Positions 13,532 through 23,129 of a stretch of DNA of 64,000 nt are shown here, one piece after another. Numbering within the stretch: the stretch's first letter is position 1; each line of letters opens with the position of its first letter. Source of the stretch: Manduca sexta (taxonomy: Eukaryota > Arthropoda > Insecta > Lepidoptera > Sphingidae); the NCBI RefSeq assembly GCF_014839805.1, contig NC_051134.1:11873170-11937169 (forward strand), written 5' to 3'. Position numbers and translations under genes: made by a program. The notes under the pieces are model-generated. The model was not told the DNA's origin. It was given only the letters and a program-made list of their open reading frames with translations, and did not search any database.

Positions 13532-14484
13532 TTAACCCTTAACTGCTCGCATGGGGTCAACGCACTTTCGCGTATCGAAAAAATGCACTTGCAACAGTTG
13601 GAACCTCCCCGCGCGCCTGCTAGCCTCTTAATATGCGCTAAAGGACATACTTTAGTACCATTTAGGCCGCTGCAGGTGAAGGCCACGCCGCTGCTCTCTT
13701 AAGCCGTGACCCCGTGCGAGTACTTACGTAACTTTTTTGAGAAAGGTAAGCTTTTTATATTCTATTGTTTTTATTTAGATATTGATATAACTTTGAATGA
13801 AATATTATAGTAAATGATAATTTCTATCGTTCTACTGGTTTAGACTTATTTTTTTTGTATTTTTCGTACAAATATGTTATTTACATGGGTCTTTTTTTAT
13901 TCCTCAGTTATCAAACATGGATGCAAGAGACGAACATATTGCACATTGGCTACTGAATGTACCTGATGAAGAACAGGATGTTGGGGATTCGGATTCAGAG
14001 TCGGAAGCAGAGGAAGTCCTTCATAGTGAACACGACACAACTAGTGAAATTGAGGAAATTTCAAACGAATCGCCGGACTACGACGAAAATGACTCTACAA
14101 ATCAAGATGCCAATTTTTATTTTTCAAGACATAAAGGCAGAAATGGCATTTATTTATTGTTTATTGTTTACTGCCAAAACTGCAATAACGATGATTGCCA
14201 TAGTTCCTAAATATTCATGAAATTTTAATGCATGATCTCATGTTGTGCCAAAAATGTTCCTTATTGTAGAAGTTTATATTTTAGTTATTTTTATGCCTTA
14301 GAAGATTTTATTTTAAGTTGTGGTTTTTATGTCTTATAGATTAAATAAAGTACTTTCATAATTACTATTCGCTTGTTTCATTAAAAAAAAGGAATCATCA
14401 AATTTCATCCATACAAATTAGGGTCACCACGGACCCCGTGCGAGCAGTTAAGCGATTTTATTCGTGCGAGTAGTTAAGGGTTAA
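13532..14484 (+). mobile_element. internally deleted piggyBac-like element with TTAA duplications
   Basis: TTAA at 13532-13535 and 14481-14484 flanks a 945-bp element. Its ends begin CCCTTAACTGCTCGCATGG (left) and, on the opposite strand, CCCTTAACTACTCGCACG (right); 16 of the first 18 bases match. Further copies of the GCTCGCAYGGGGTC motif lie subterminally at about 13700-13725 and 14434-14456, giving the complex terminal structure usual for piggyBac elements. TTAA duplication and CCC-starting ends are hallmarks of the superfamily. The interior keeps only a 97-codon ORF and a polyadenylation signal (ATTAAATAAAG near 14340), so the element cannot encode a full transposase of about 600 residues. 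Confidence 0.85.
13917..14210 (+). CDS. mini-ORF: piggyBac transposase N-terminus joined to its C-terminal end
   Basis: The ORF has 97 codons. Residues 1-65 are acidic (DSDSESEAEE, SEIEEISNES), as in the N-terminal region of piggyBac-family transposases, where 'DEHI' or 'DEEQ'-like motifs precede runs of D, E and S. After SRHKGRNG the sequence jumps to a short tail, CQNCNNDDCHSS, ending in TAA. This looks like the last part of the Cys-rich C-terminal domain that ends many of these transposases. The DDD catalytic core is therefore missing, yet the frame stays open across the deletion. It sits inside the element's terminal repeats. Expression is unknown. It is a defective derivative, not an active transposase. 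Confidence 0.5.
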   Translation: MDARDEHIAHWLLNVPDEEQDVGDSDSESEAEEVLHSEHDTTSEIEEISNESPDYDENDSTNQDANFYFSRHKGRNGIYLLFIVYCQNCNNDDCHSS

Positions 14485-14892
14485 AACTTGGCCGCAAATA
14501 TTTTTAATTAAATTATTGTTAATTGATTTTTCGGAAAACATTTCATTCATTTGTTTTTCAAATAAAATATCGTCCACTTCATGACAATACACATAAAGAC
14601 TCTGAAAAACCACGGTTGCCGTTGCGCACTTGGCCGCACCTCTTCGCAGCCGGGTGTAAGCAGGTATGACTATGATACATTTACTCGTTCATAATGTATA
14701 TTTATTAGCTATACATCAAATTAAAGCTGAATTTTTTCTGTTGATCATGATACACGGTTGCCTAATTAAATTTGGCCGCAAATAAGGGTTGCCGACTCTT
14801 AAAAATGATAAATATTGAAGGTAGAGTGAAAGAGAGGTAGTCTCTTACTTAGTCACTTAAAATGCAGCTTTTTAATTTTAAGAAAATATTTT
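14485..14892. repeat. degenerate repeat with GGTTGCC and TTGGCCGCA motifs (piggyBac target)
   Basis: The motif pair GGTTGCC...TTGGCCGCA recurs around 14614-14635 and 14757-14787. A third copy is interrupted by the piggyBac insertion: GGTTGCCTATTAA lies just left of it and TTAAAACTTGGCCGCAAATA just right. The 14757 copy (GGTTGCCTAATTAAATTTGG, then CCGCAAATA) is nearly the empty site. The nature of the repeat is unknown. Confidence 0.45.
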
Positions 14893-15396
14893 TACTAGCT
14901 TCCGCCCGCAGCTTCGCCCGCGTGGATTTCGGCCTTCAAAAATGGAGGAGGTGCTCAATTTGTCGGGATGTTCTTTTAATGATTTTTTTGATGTATGGTG
15001 GTATGCAGGTGGTCCGAATGTCCGGTCAGGGTCTGATGATGGGATCCTGGTGAAATCGAAGGAACTTTTAACCATTAAGGTTGCACACGCGACGGAAGCT
15101 TAATAAATGGAGTAACTTCTCCCGTTTTCCCAACATTTTCCTTCACTGCCTTGCTCCTATTAATTGTAGCGTGATGAAAAGTGTACTATAACCAGCTCAG
15201 GAGTATGAAAAATTGTACCAAGTTTCGTTAAAATCCGTCGAGTAGTTTTTGTTTCTATAACGTTTATACCGACAGACAGACAAAAATTTTACTAATTGCA
15301 TTTTTGGCATCAGTTTCGATCGCTGCTAGTTATTTTGGAAATATATTTCATGTACAGAATTGACCTCTCTACCGATTTATTATAAGTATAGATAAG
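14893..15396 (+). repeat. dispersed lepidopteran repeat, 'TTCGCCCGCGTGG' type
   Basis: The element starts with ACTAGCTTCCGCCCGCAGC and runs to TTATAAGTATAGATAAG. It contains the segments TAGCGTGATGAAAAGTGTAC, AAAATCCGTCGAGTAGTTTT and GACAGACAGACAAAAATTTT, which I recognise as recurrent in moth and butterfly genomes. A shorter inverted relative lies at 26.68-26.84 kb and shares the CTCCTAT...TAGCGTGATGA block. Its class is uncertain (a non-LTR retroelement remnant or a non-autonomous rolling-circle element). It carries no intact ORF. Confidence 0.6.
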
Positions 15397-15718
15397 CAAT
15401 TTTCTCTTTCAGTATTTAGAATATCATGTATCTTATATGTTCATATTTCATTTTACCACAATTGTATTAGCTATTTATTTTCATTACTATTTTAAATCCT
15501 AGTTTCTTTAGTTTAAGTACATTAATAAATGACCATAATTATAACAAAAGAGTGTATATTAGCTTAATCAATAAAATAACATAATTAGTTTCAAATTAAA
15601 TTTTATCTACACATTATCATATACATCTTTGAACATAGGTAATTACTTGAGCAAAATAACCATAAGGGTGGGCGCATAGGCACTGCGGCTATCAACAAGA
15701 TTTGTTATATTGGCGAGT
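15397..15718. other. AT-rich 3' flank of the isomerase gene
   Basis: No ORF or repeat was recognised. It may contain a longer alternative 3' UTR of the minus-strand isomerase gene, with a TTTATT (AATAAA on the minus strand) near 15473. Confidence 0.4.
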
Positions 15719-15724
15719 TTTATT
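15719..15724 (-). terminator. polyadenylation signal AATAAA of the isomerase gene
   Basis: On the minus strand the stop TAA (15728-15726) is followed after one base by AATAAA. If this signal is used, the 3' UTR would be only about 20-30 bases. Confidence 0.5.
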
Positions 15725-15725
15725 G

Positions 15726-18700
15726 TTAAGAATGAACTGCTTCTTTCAGCTTATGTGGGACATAAACCCCTTTTTCAGTTATAATTCCTGTTATTAAAGC
15801 TCCGGGCGTGACGTCAAATGAGGGGTTCCAACAGTTTATACCTGGAAAATACAATAAATGTCAGCTTATTCACAAACGTAATCGGTAAAAAATTCCTATA
15901 GACGTATCATTAAAAACACTCGTAAGGCTACTAGCATGTCAATTGCCAAAAATTGTGGCAATTGCAAAAATGAGAATTTGTCGAGGTACTCGGAAATTCG
16001 TTTCATTAGGCGAGTCGTAAGTTGGGAAATTCACACAATAAACAATAAAGAATTCGAAATGCAATGCGAATATTAAATCTAAAAGATGGAATTAATGACG
16101 TATGTGAATTATGATTATCAAAGTTACTTTGTCTAAAGCTTTTTGTTTTCATATAAACGCAGTCTTAGCTACAGAACAAGACTTAACAATCGAAATCAAT
16201 ATATTACTTCAATACTATAAAGTTACATGTAAGTATAACAAATAATCTTTATTGTTGTTGGAATATTTTTACAATCAATCCACTGAAAGCGACTAGAATC
16301 GTTTATGGTCTGCTTACTGTAATGAGTTGGTAAAGGAATTTAAATTAAAAGAACTAATTTCCACAAACATATTCACACTATTTACAGCATGGTTTTGAAC
16401 TTTAATGACCAATTTACCCTGATATTCATTTTAAAAACTTTACCTTGTGCTGCAATTCTATGTTCTCCAATATGGGTCATTTCTCTATCTGGTCTTTCTT
16501 CAATCTTTATTCGTTCCCCAGATGATAACGACATATCAATGGAGGTCAGTGGGGCTGCTACGTAAAAAGGTACTTCATGGTATTTCGCTACTATTGCTAT
16601 TTGGTATGTTCCGATTTTATTGGCAGTATCTCCATTGGCGGCCACCTGAAGTTTAAAAGACAGCAAATTAATACGAGGACAATAATTAATATTTTCAGTC
16701 ATTCTAGGCACATAATTTTTATGGTTTTTATTACAATTATATTTCCTTAGTATTGAGTGTAATACTTTAGTTAATGTAAATTGTAACTAACAAGTTCCAC
16801 AGAACTTGCTTTTATATTTTGTTTTAAATGAACTAAATTGGTAACAAAAACGTACCTAAGGATAATCCTATCTAATTTTGATTCTATAAGGAAATATAAT
16901 ATTCTTTAACTTATAAAGATAACAATAAAACTTACTCTATCGGCGCCCACTACTACAGCGTCTATTTTCCTGGCGTGCATTAGGGCTGACACCATGCTAT
17001 CTACAATCAAAGTGGCTGGTATCTTTTCATGCACTAATTCATACGCCGTTAACCTTGCACCCTGATTGTATGGCCTCGTTTCAGTGCAGTACACATGCTC
17101 TAAAATACATTTAAATAAAAATATTATGAGTTGTCTAAACCATTTCATTTGTACAGTGGCAGAATACTTAGATGGTGAGATTCTTGACTGATTTTTAATT
17201 TTAGCAATAAAATATATCACTCACCTTCCTTTAAAAAAAATTGGTAATATTTGCATATAGAAATAAAATACATACATGTTATTAACGCACAAAAAATATT
17301 CCTTACCTAGCCGTTTGGCTGCATGCAATGACCTTATAACTCCTAAAGCAGTACCATATCCAGCTGTCGCTAATGAACCTGTGTTGCAGTGTGTAAGTAT
17401 ACGGACTTGTCCTTCCCCATCTAAATTATTTAATATTGCTTCACAACCATATCTTCCTATTGCTTTATTATCTTCTATGTCCTTCATTAACATACTCTCT
17501 ATACTACAAATAAACCTGCAGAGGCAAACAGATTAGTTATTTATTATTGCTCAAATGTTATTAGACCTCATACTTTATAGTACCAGCTAACATTAAAATA
17601 TATTTAGTTAGCTAACACAATATAGCATAAGTCTTTTGCAGAATGAAAGTCCCACAGGAACATTTATTGTGGAACAGGAAAGCTAATAATTCTCCGGCGT
17701 GGCAGTTTCGTCATTTAAAAACCTTATGTTCTAAAAAGAAGCGAAGCGTGTAATACACAATTCGCAATTACGAATTTCATAATTGCAGTAAGATATTACA
17801 TTAGTGTTTGATTCTAAAAAAAACAACTAAGAATAATTAATAGCAAAAAAATATATATAAATATGCAACTTAACACATGAATGTTAATTGATTTACAATA
17901 CTAATAGCTTATTAATAGACATACCTTTCTTTGAATTCATCAACAGACACAGTCTCATCGGCGCATAGTGTATTTGCTAAATTTATCAGTTCCTCTGCTG
18001 CCAATTTTATATTTACAGCTGTTGGCCTGGCAGACACCAAGTAGTTAAGTTTACCTTCAATCTGTAATTACACATGTTGCCAATTTTAGATTTATGTCAA
18101 TATTATATGATGTTTTATGTTTAGTATAGCATTTACAGATTTTAGATTATTGTGGAAGAAATAATGTGAGAAAATGTTTATTAATTCCAAATTACATAGT
18201 TTTTTTAATGAAAATGATCTTGTCAAAAGTTACTGTGTGATTTAATTGTCAAAGGGTTATAGTTCAATGCCCCACGTTTAGTATTACAGACATATTAATA
18301 TATTTTGTTATCTTTTATTGTTGAAATATCACAGTGATAAACTTGCTATGTTACTAAGTATTATGTAGAATTCAGGTAACTAGCTATAACATAAGACACA
18401 GTGGCAAGGCTCTGATATCCATTAGTTCCAATTAGTGTACAAACAATTATTAATTTTTATTAAACAATTAATTTTTTTTATAGGAAAAAAAAGGTGTGTT
18501 GTTGCCCTGTTGAACTCTTTCAGTTGAACTGTTATTTGTGCATGTCTCAAGTCCTGTGCAATCAAATATGTGGTGGTTCCATACTTGGTATTTACTTAGG
18601 AATAAATTTCTCTTAATATATTTTTTTTCATATGCCTAAATGTCATAAGAAACTTATCTAATAGCTCTAGTTATTGGGTTTCTTACATCCGGCATTGGTG

Positions 18701-19813
18701 AAATATGTGAGCGATATTTAGTCTCTAAATATTTATCTACGTAAAATATGTATAAAATTTTAAATATTTTATACGTTTTTTATGTAGATAATTTTTTTTT
18801 AAAAGACATGTTCTGAGTGATCTTACAAATGTGATAATTTATCAAGAGACAATATACAAATACTGAGACGAAAGATATCAGTTCGTAAATAACAAAGATT
18901 GTGTTGCTACATTATGTTAAGTGTTACACATTTTATCTATTACGAGTAACATTATCTGACCTCTTGCCTCATGTGCTTTTTGTCTGACATATCATCATTT
19001 AGTAATTCCACAGCTAGTGATAAACATCCAACTATGGCTATGGCAGGAGCTCCTCGAACCTGAAAACAATTTATACTGATTAGAAAGTGAAATAATAAAA
19101 TTATACCATTTACTGCCACACTAACACTTGATTATTAGGTATTATGTTTTTCAAAAAATAAGATTATTGTGTAGAAAATGATATATTTGTTAGTACTTCT
19201 GCTAATAACACAGTTATAAATTTTTTACAATGATGTCGAATTTAAAGGTCCCCTAAAATGGTATTTTCTATTGAACTATTTGTTCAACTATTTTCTAATA
19301 GCTTTATAGCTATTTCATTAGCTTGCTGGTTGTGAAATAATACATTAATTGCTGAATGGCATGGTAGTTTGAAAATTATCTTCACAGCCAGTCAATTTGG
19401 AATCAGATATTCAAAATTTTTCATGAGGTTTTTCTATAACTGCAATATAATTTTCTTTGCAAATTTAATAAACATATTAAAGCCCATCATCATAATGCTT
19501 GTTGCATGATGTTGGGCTGGGTTATAAATTGAAATATTGAGAAAATTAAATAATAACTTTGTTCATTTTGCACCTATTGTGGATATTATATATATATAAT
19601 ATTATTAGAAATCTCTTGGCCATTCAAATTCTCCAGCAGTTATTTTCAGTGAGACATATGTTATAAAATACGTAAAGTTACCTGCATTTTATTAATAACT
19701 TTCCAACCATCTTCAACGCCCCGCACCTTAACATATCTCGTTTGTAAGGGTAATAACAGTTGATCTAAAATTTCTAAATTTCCTCGCTTATACTTTATTG
19801 ATTCTAAACTCAT
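15726..19813 (-). CDS. Mri1: methylthioribose-1-phosphate isomerase (MtnA/Mri1)
   Basis: The enzyme isomerises 5-methylthioribose-1-phosphate to methylthioribulose-1-phosphate in cytosolic methionine salvage. Seven exons join with every phase consistent: 19682-19813, 18961-19059, 17925-18061, 17307-17515, 16936-17099, 16444-16645 and 15726-15841. They total 1059 nt and encode 352 residues, close to the 350-370 usual for the family. The start is the ATG at 19813. Landmarks are VRGAPAIA (45-52), [11 protein letters not shown] with the catalytic Cys166, [17 protein letters not shown] (198-214), VVVGADR with the catalytic Asp246, [15 protein letters not shown] (248 on) and the C-terminal [15 protein letters not shown]. 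The catalytic pair is present and no frame is broken, so the gene should be functional. Introns are 200-900 bases. The neighbouring cyclophilin gene is divergent and functionally unrelated. Confidence 0.95.
18732..18791. repeat. imperfect hairpin in an isomerase intron
   Basis: Arms of about 26 bases, TTATCTACGTAAAATATGTA... and its imperfect complement ending TATGTAGATAA, surround a short AT loop. It lies in the intron between exons 2 and 3. It may be a tiny foldback element or chance in AT-rich DNA. Confidence 0.4.
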
Positions 19814-20190
19814 TTTGTTTACAAATACTAAAGTTTTATAAAACTGCAAGATAGGTATATTTTTCGTAAAACTGCAACGAAGGTTTGCCTAAAATTACAA
19901 TATAATTATACAATATTTTATTGATAATTAAACACAAATAAAATTTATTACGATTTTCAAGTTTCACTTACCTACAGAGCTTACATAAACAAACCAAAAC
20001 AAAAATCAAACTGAAAAGACATTTTTCGAATTGTCAATTTTTCGCAGTATAGGTCGACAAGGATCATAATGAATGTGGTCAACAGGTGGTCAAAATCTGA
20101 ACTAACGGCAGCCATCTTGCAAAATGTCATAATTGACACAAAAAAATGTTGGCTACATTGGTAAATAGTCCTACTCCTATTTTCGTGTGT
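19814..20190 (-). promoter_or_regulatory. 5' flank of the isomerase gene
   Basis: This is the non-coding region directly upstream of the isomerase start codon, up to the foldback element. No TATA box was found at a convincing distance. The 5' UTR and promoter are expected here from position only. Confidence 0.3.
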
Positions 20191-20194
20191 TTAA

Positions 20195-20488
20195 GGTGGT
20201 AGCTCAAGGTCCATTTTCATACATTTTGTTTCGGCTTTAATCTGGGTAACTAAACAAGTATTGGCAAGTAAAGAATTTAAATTCACGTCTAGTTAGTGAT
20301 TAGTTCTCGCAGTTGAAAGAAAAACGTAAAAATAATTAATAATCATGGATATTTCGGCCTTTAAAATTTCGTCATATTAAATTTTAAAGGCCGAAATATC
20401 CATGATTATTAATTATTTTACGTTTTCTTCAACTGCGAGAACTAATCACTAACTGAATTAAATTTTACAAAGAAAATGGACCACTACC
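20195..20488. mobile_element. foldback miniature element flanked by TTAA
   Basis: TTAA at 20191-20194 and 20489-20492 flanks a 294-bp palindromic element. The tips match as GGTGGTAGCTCAAGGTCCATTTTC (left) and GGTAGTGGTCCATTTTC (right, opposite strand). The centre is a nearly perfect hairpin: about 77-base arms at 20291-20369 and 20379-20455 around a 9-base loop. There is no ORF. The TTAA duplication fits a piggyBac-mobilised MITE, but other families also target TTAA-like sites. It lies between the divergent isomerase and cyclophilin genes. Confidence 0.8.
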
Positions 20489-20492
20489 TTAA

Positions 20493-21659
20493 TCCAATAT
20501 TTCATAGAAAAGTAAGCATTAAAACCTAGTCCTAAATTTTATTGTAATAAATACTTTTTAATACGTAATAGGTCACACAAAACTACGGTTTTTATTTGTA
20601 AACTATTTTTATTAAGGCTATAAATCGTATCCAGTTTTAAGAAATTGAGTAAGTATTACCAATATTATCGAATGATAATATATTTTCCCAAAGAAACTGG
20701 GTTTTATGTTATTGTTGTAACACTGATCATTTAGTAGTGCCCTCCCTCAACTGTCACTCAAGTTCATAAAGCCTTGTCTAGCCTTGTGGACCCATAATGT
20801 CAATTTCAGTTTTTTTATTTAACACCTTAGCCCTCTATGTCCAGAGTGTAGAGCCTAGCGGAGACTCGCAAAGAGAATATAATCACTACGTTTGAGACTC
20901 GTTTCCATATCCCAGCCGTGGAATGGTATTATGGGGCTTTTATTATTATTATCTTTGTGGGAAAATGAGTTAAAACTTGTTCGAGTAAAAGCGATATACA
21001 TTTATTTATTCCTCTGCGCCTACATTGCTCTATGGATCGCGTCGATTTGCCTAACTAAGCGATTCCGCGCGCATTTTACTGGAGCATACTTTTCATTTAT
21101 CACTTTTAGGGGATTGATTTCATTACACTCGGCATGTAAGGCCTAGAACAGGTATTGTTAGTAAATACTATCTATCTCTGTTTTCACTTTGAGGGATTTA
21201 TCTCTTTTTCGGTCAAAAAATAAATTTAATATAAATAAGAGATTGTTTGCTAAGAGATTTACGGGAATTTAGGATAAGATCGAAGGTAATGTTTCAAGAA
21301 ATTTTTTACTACCACTAATTTTATTACTACATATTTCGTGAGTCCAATGTTTTGAAGAAAATTCAATTGATTTGAAAGATTTTAGTGATCTTTGAGGGAT
21401 TTTTCTTATACAATCTAGGGTAAACTTCAAATCGTAAGTGGGAACACTATCTATTCCAAATGTATCTAAGACTAGCATTGACAATTATGATAATATGATT
21501 ACAATATTAATTAAATCTATTAATAATCAATTTATTTTGTAATAAAGTTTTATTTTATCATTTTAGTTTACGGATGTGACGTACCTAGTATGCTTGGTTG
21601 TGAACGTCTATCGTCGGAAATAACGTAGAATATCGTTGTCTATAGTTTTTTCCATTTCC
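20493..21659. other. spacer between divergent genes
   Basis: No recognisable gene. A minus-strand open stretch (first ATG at 21478, stop at 21269, 69 residues starting MLVLDTFGIDSVPTYD) has a fairly protein-like composition, but I found no splice partner or known domain. A plus-strand ORF at 20892-21146 also lacks support. Confidence 0.35.
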
Positions 21660-21739
21660 GCCCGACATCGACGAGAGACGCATCGTCATTGTGGTGGATT
21701 ATAGTGACTTATTTTAGCGGCCCTTGAAGACGATACACC
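21660..21739 (+). promoter_or_regulatory. cyclophilin 5' UTR and promoter-proximal region
   Basis: This is a CpG-richer segment directly before the cyclophilin start. The start codon context is CACCATGAG, a good initiation match. The exact transcription start cannot be fixed from sequence alone. Confidence 0.35.
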
Positions 21740-22913
21740 ATGAGTCTACCAAGAGTATTCTTCGACGTGATTGCGGATGGCTCTCCGCTTGGCAGAATTG
21801 TTATTGAGGTATATACTGCATTTAAGTTTCGGCTTTGGTACATGTCAACCCGGTCGTTCCGGCCGGCGTGATAGGCGATGACCACGCTATTCTTGATGCC
21901 CCGGTTAGTGCAAGACACCTTGATCATTTAACCTTTTCACAAGTGTTTATATTTTATCACGCGCTATCGCTTCAGTGTTCAAAATTATCCAACATGCGGT
22001 TGTATATCTATAGGTATAAGTAGTCATAATTAATTTTGCCGAAGATTACTTGCTAAGTGAAGGTCACCCGTCCGAGAAGGCTGTAGATATGTAATTGCGA
22101 ATGGAATTTGCCGTCATCGGTTATGTTTATGTTTTTCCGATATTTGCCGGCTTTTATTGCAAGTCTTTTCCTCTGCCGGCGTTTATGAATAGTCGTTTTG
22201 CGATAAATTTTATGCTATCAATAATATTAGTGCCGAAATATACAATAGTTATAGGTGACACACCCACACTATTCGCGTATAAATTGTATGCACACTATAT
22301 ATGTCAACGTTATAAATAGATTTGTTTGAACTGAATTTTATTGTACTGCTTAATAATATGGTCATAAGAATCATTCGCGCCTTATGTTGTATCTATCTGG
22401 TCGTTATTATGAATAACTGACAAGTGTGAGTAATAGGTACATAATGTGTGTTCTAATCTGAAGTTTTTATCTTTTTCATAATAGCTGAGGGCTGATGTCA
22501 CCCCTAAGACATGCGAAAACTTCCGCGCGCTGTGCACCGGCGAGAAGGGCTTCGGCTACAAGGGCTCCACCTTCCACCGCGTCATCCCCAACTTCATGCT
22601 CCAGGGGGGTGACTTCACAAACCACAACGGCACTGGTGGCAAGTCGATCTACGGTGAAAAGTTTGCTGATGAGAACTTCGTCCTGAAGCACACTGGCCCT
22701 GGTGTGCTGTCCATGGCCAACGCTGGCGCCAACACTAACGGCTCCCAGTTCTTTATCACCACTGTGAAGACCTCATGGCTGGATGGCAGGCATGTTGTCT
22801 TTGGCAATGTTGTTGAAGGCATGGATGTCGTGAAAAAAGTTGAAAGTCTCGGATCCCAAGCTGGCAAGACCTCAAAGAAAATTGTCATTGCCGACTGTGG
22901 ACAACTTTGCTAA
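21740..22913 (+). CDS. CypA: cyclophilin A (peptidyl-prolyl cis-trans isomerase)
   Basis: This is a cytosolic peptidyl-prolyl isomerase that catalyses proline cis-trans isomerisation and assists folding; cyclosporin A is the classical ligand. Two exons, 21740-21808 and 22485-22913, join in phase 0 across a 676-base intron (GAG|GTATAT...ATAG|CTG). They give 165 residues, exactly the usual cyclophilin A length, without signal peptide or extra domains. Exon 1 encodes [20 protein letters not shown]. Exon 2 has the signature [16 protein letters not shown] (catalytic Arg in HRV), then [20 protein letters not shown] and the ligand-contacting Trp in [12 protein letters not shown], and ends in DCGQLC. 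Exon 2 is much more GC-rich than its surroundings, with C- and G-ending codons, as expected of a highly expressed gene. No defect was seen. Confidence 0.97.
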
Positions 22914-23102
22914 TTATATCTTTGGTATCTTAAAGTATACTGCAATATTTTAAGTTTAACACTAAGTCCTCCTGAGTAAAACCTTCCCAGCAAAGAGTTA
23001 CATTTAAACTTACCTGTGGGTCATTCCAATTATGTTAATTTTATTGCTCTATTTAGATTGCAAACTAGGAATTGCATTTATTTCTGTGCATTGCTCTTCA
23101 TA

Positions 23103-23108
23103 ATAAAT
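23103..23108 (+). terminator. cyclophilin polyadenylation signal
   Basis: AATAAA lies 190 bases after the cyclophilin stop and is followed by a T-rich stretch. This implies a 3' UTR of roughly 200-220 bases. Confidence 0.6.
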
Positions 23109-23129
23109 AACTTATATAAAAGTTTTTGT

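Noticed and set aside
14862..15075. Overlapping ORFs near 14.9-15.1 kb
   Set aside because: They fall inside a dispersed lepidopteran repeat.
21269..21484. 71-codon minus-strand ORF upstream of cyclophilin
   Set aside because: The listed start is TTG; from the ATG it is 69 codons with no recognisable domain or splice partner.
22495..22691. ORFs on both strands inside cyclophilin exon 2
   Set aside because: They are shadow frames of the GC-rich cyclophilin coding exon.
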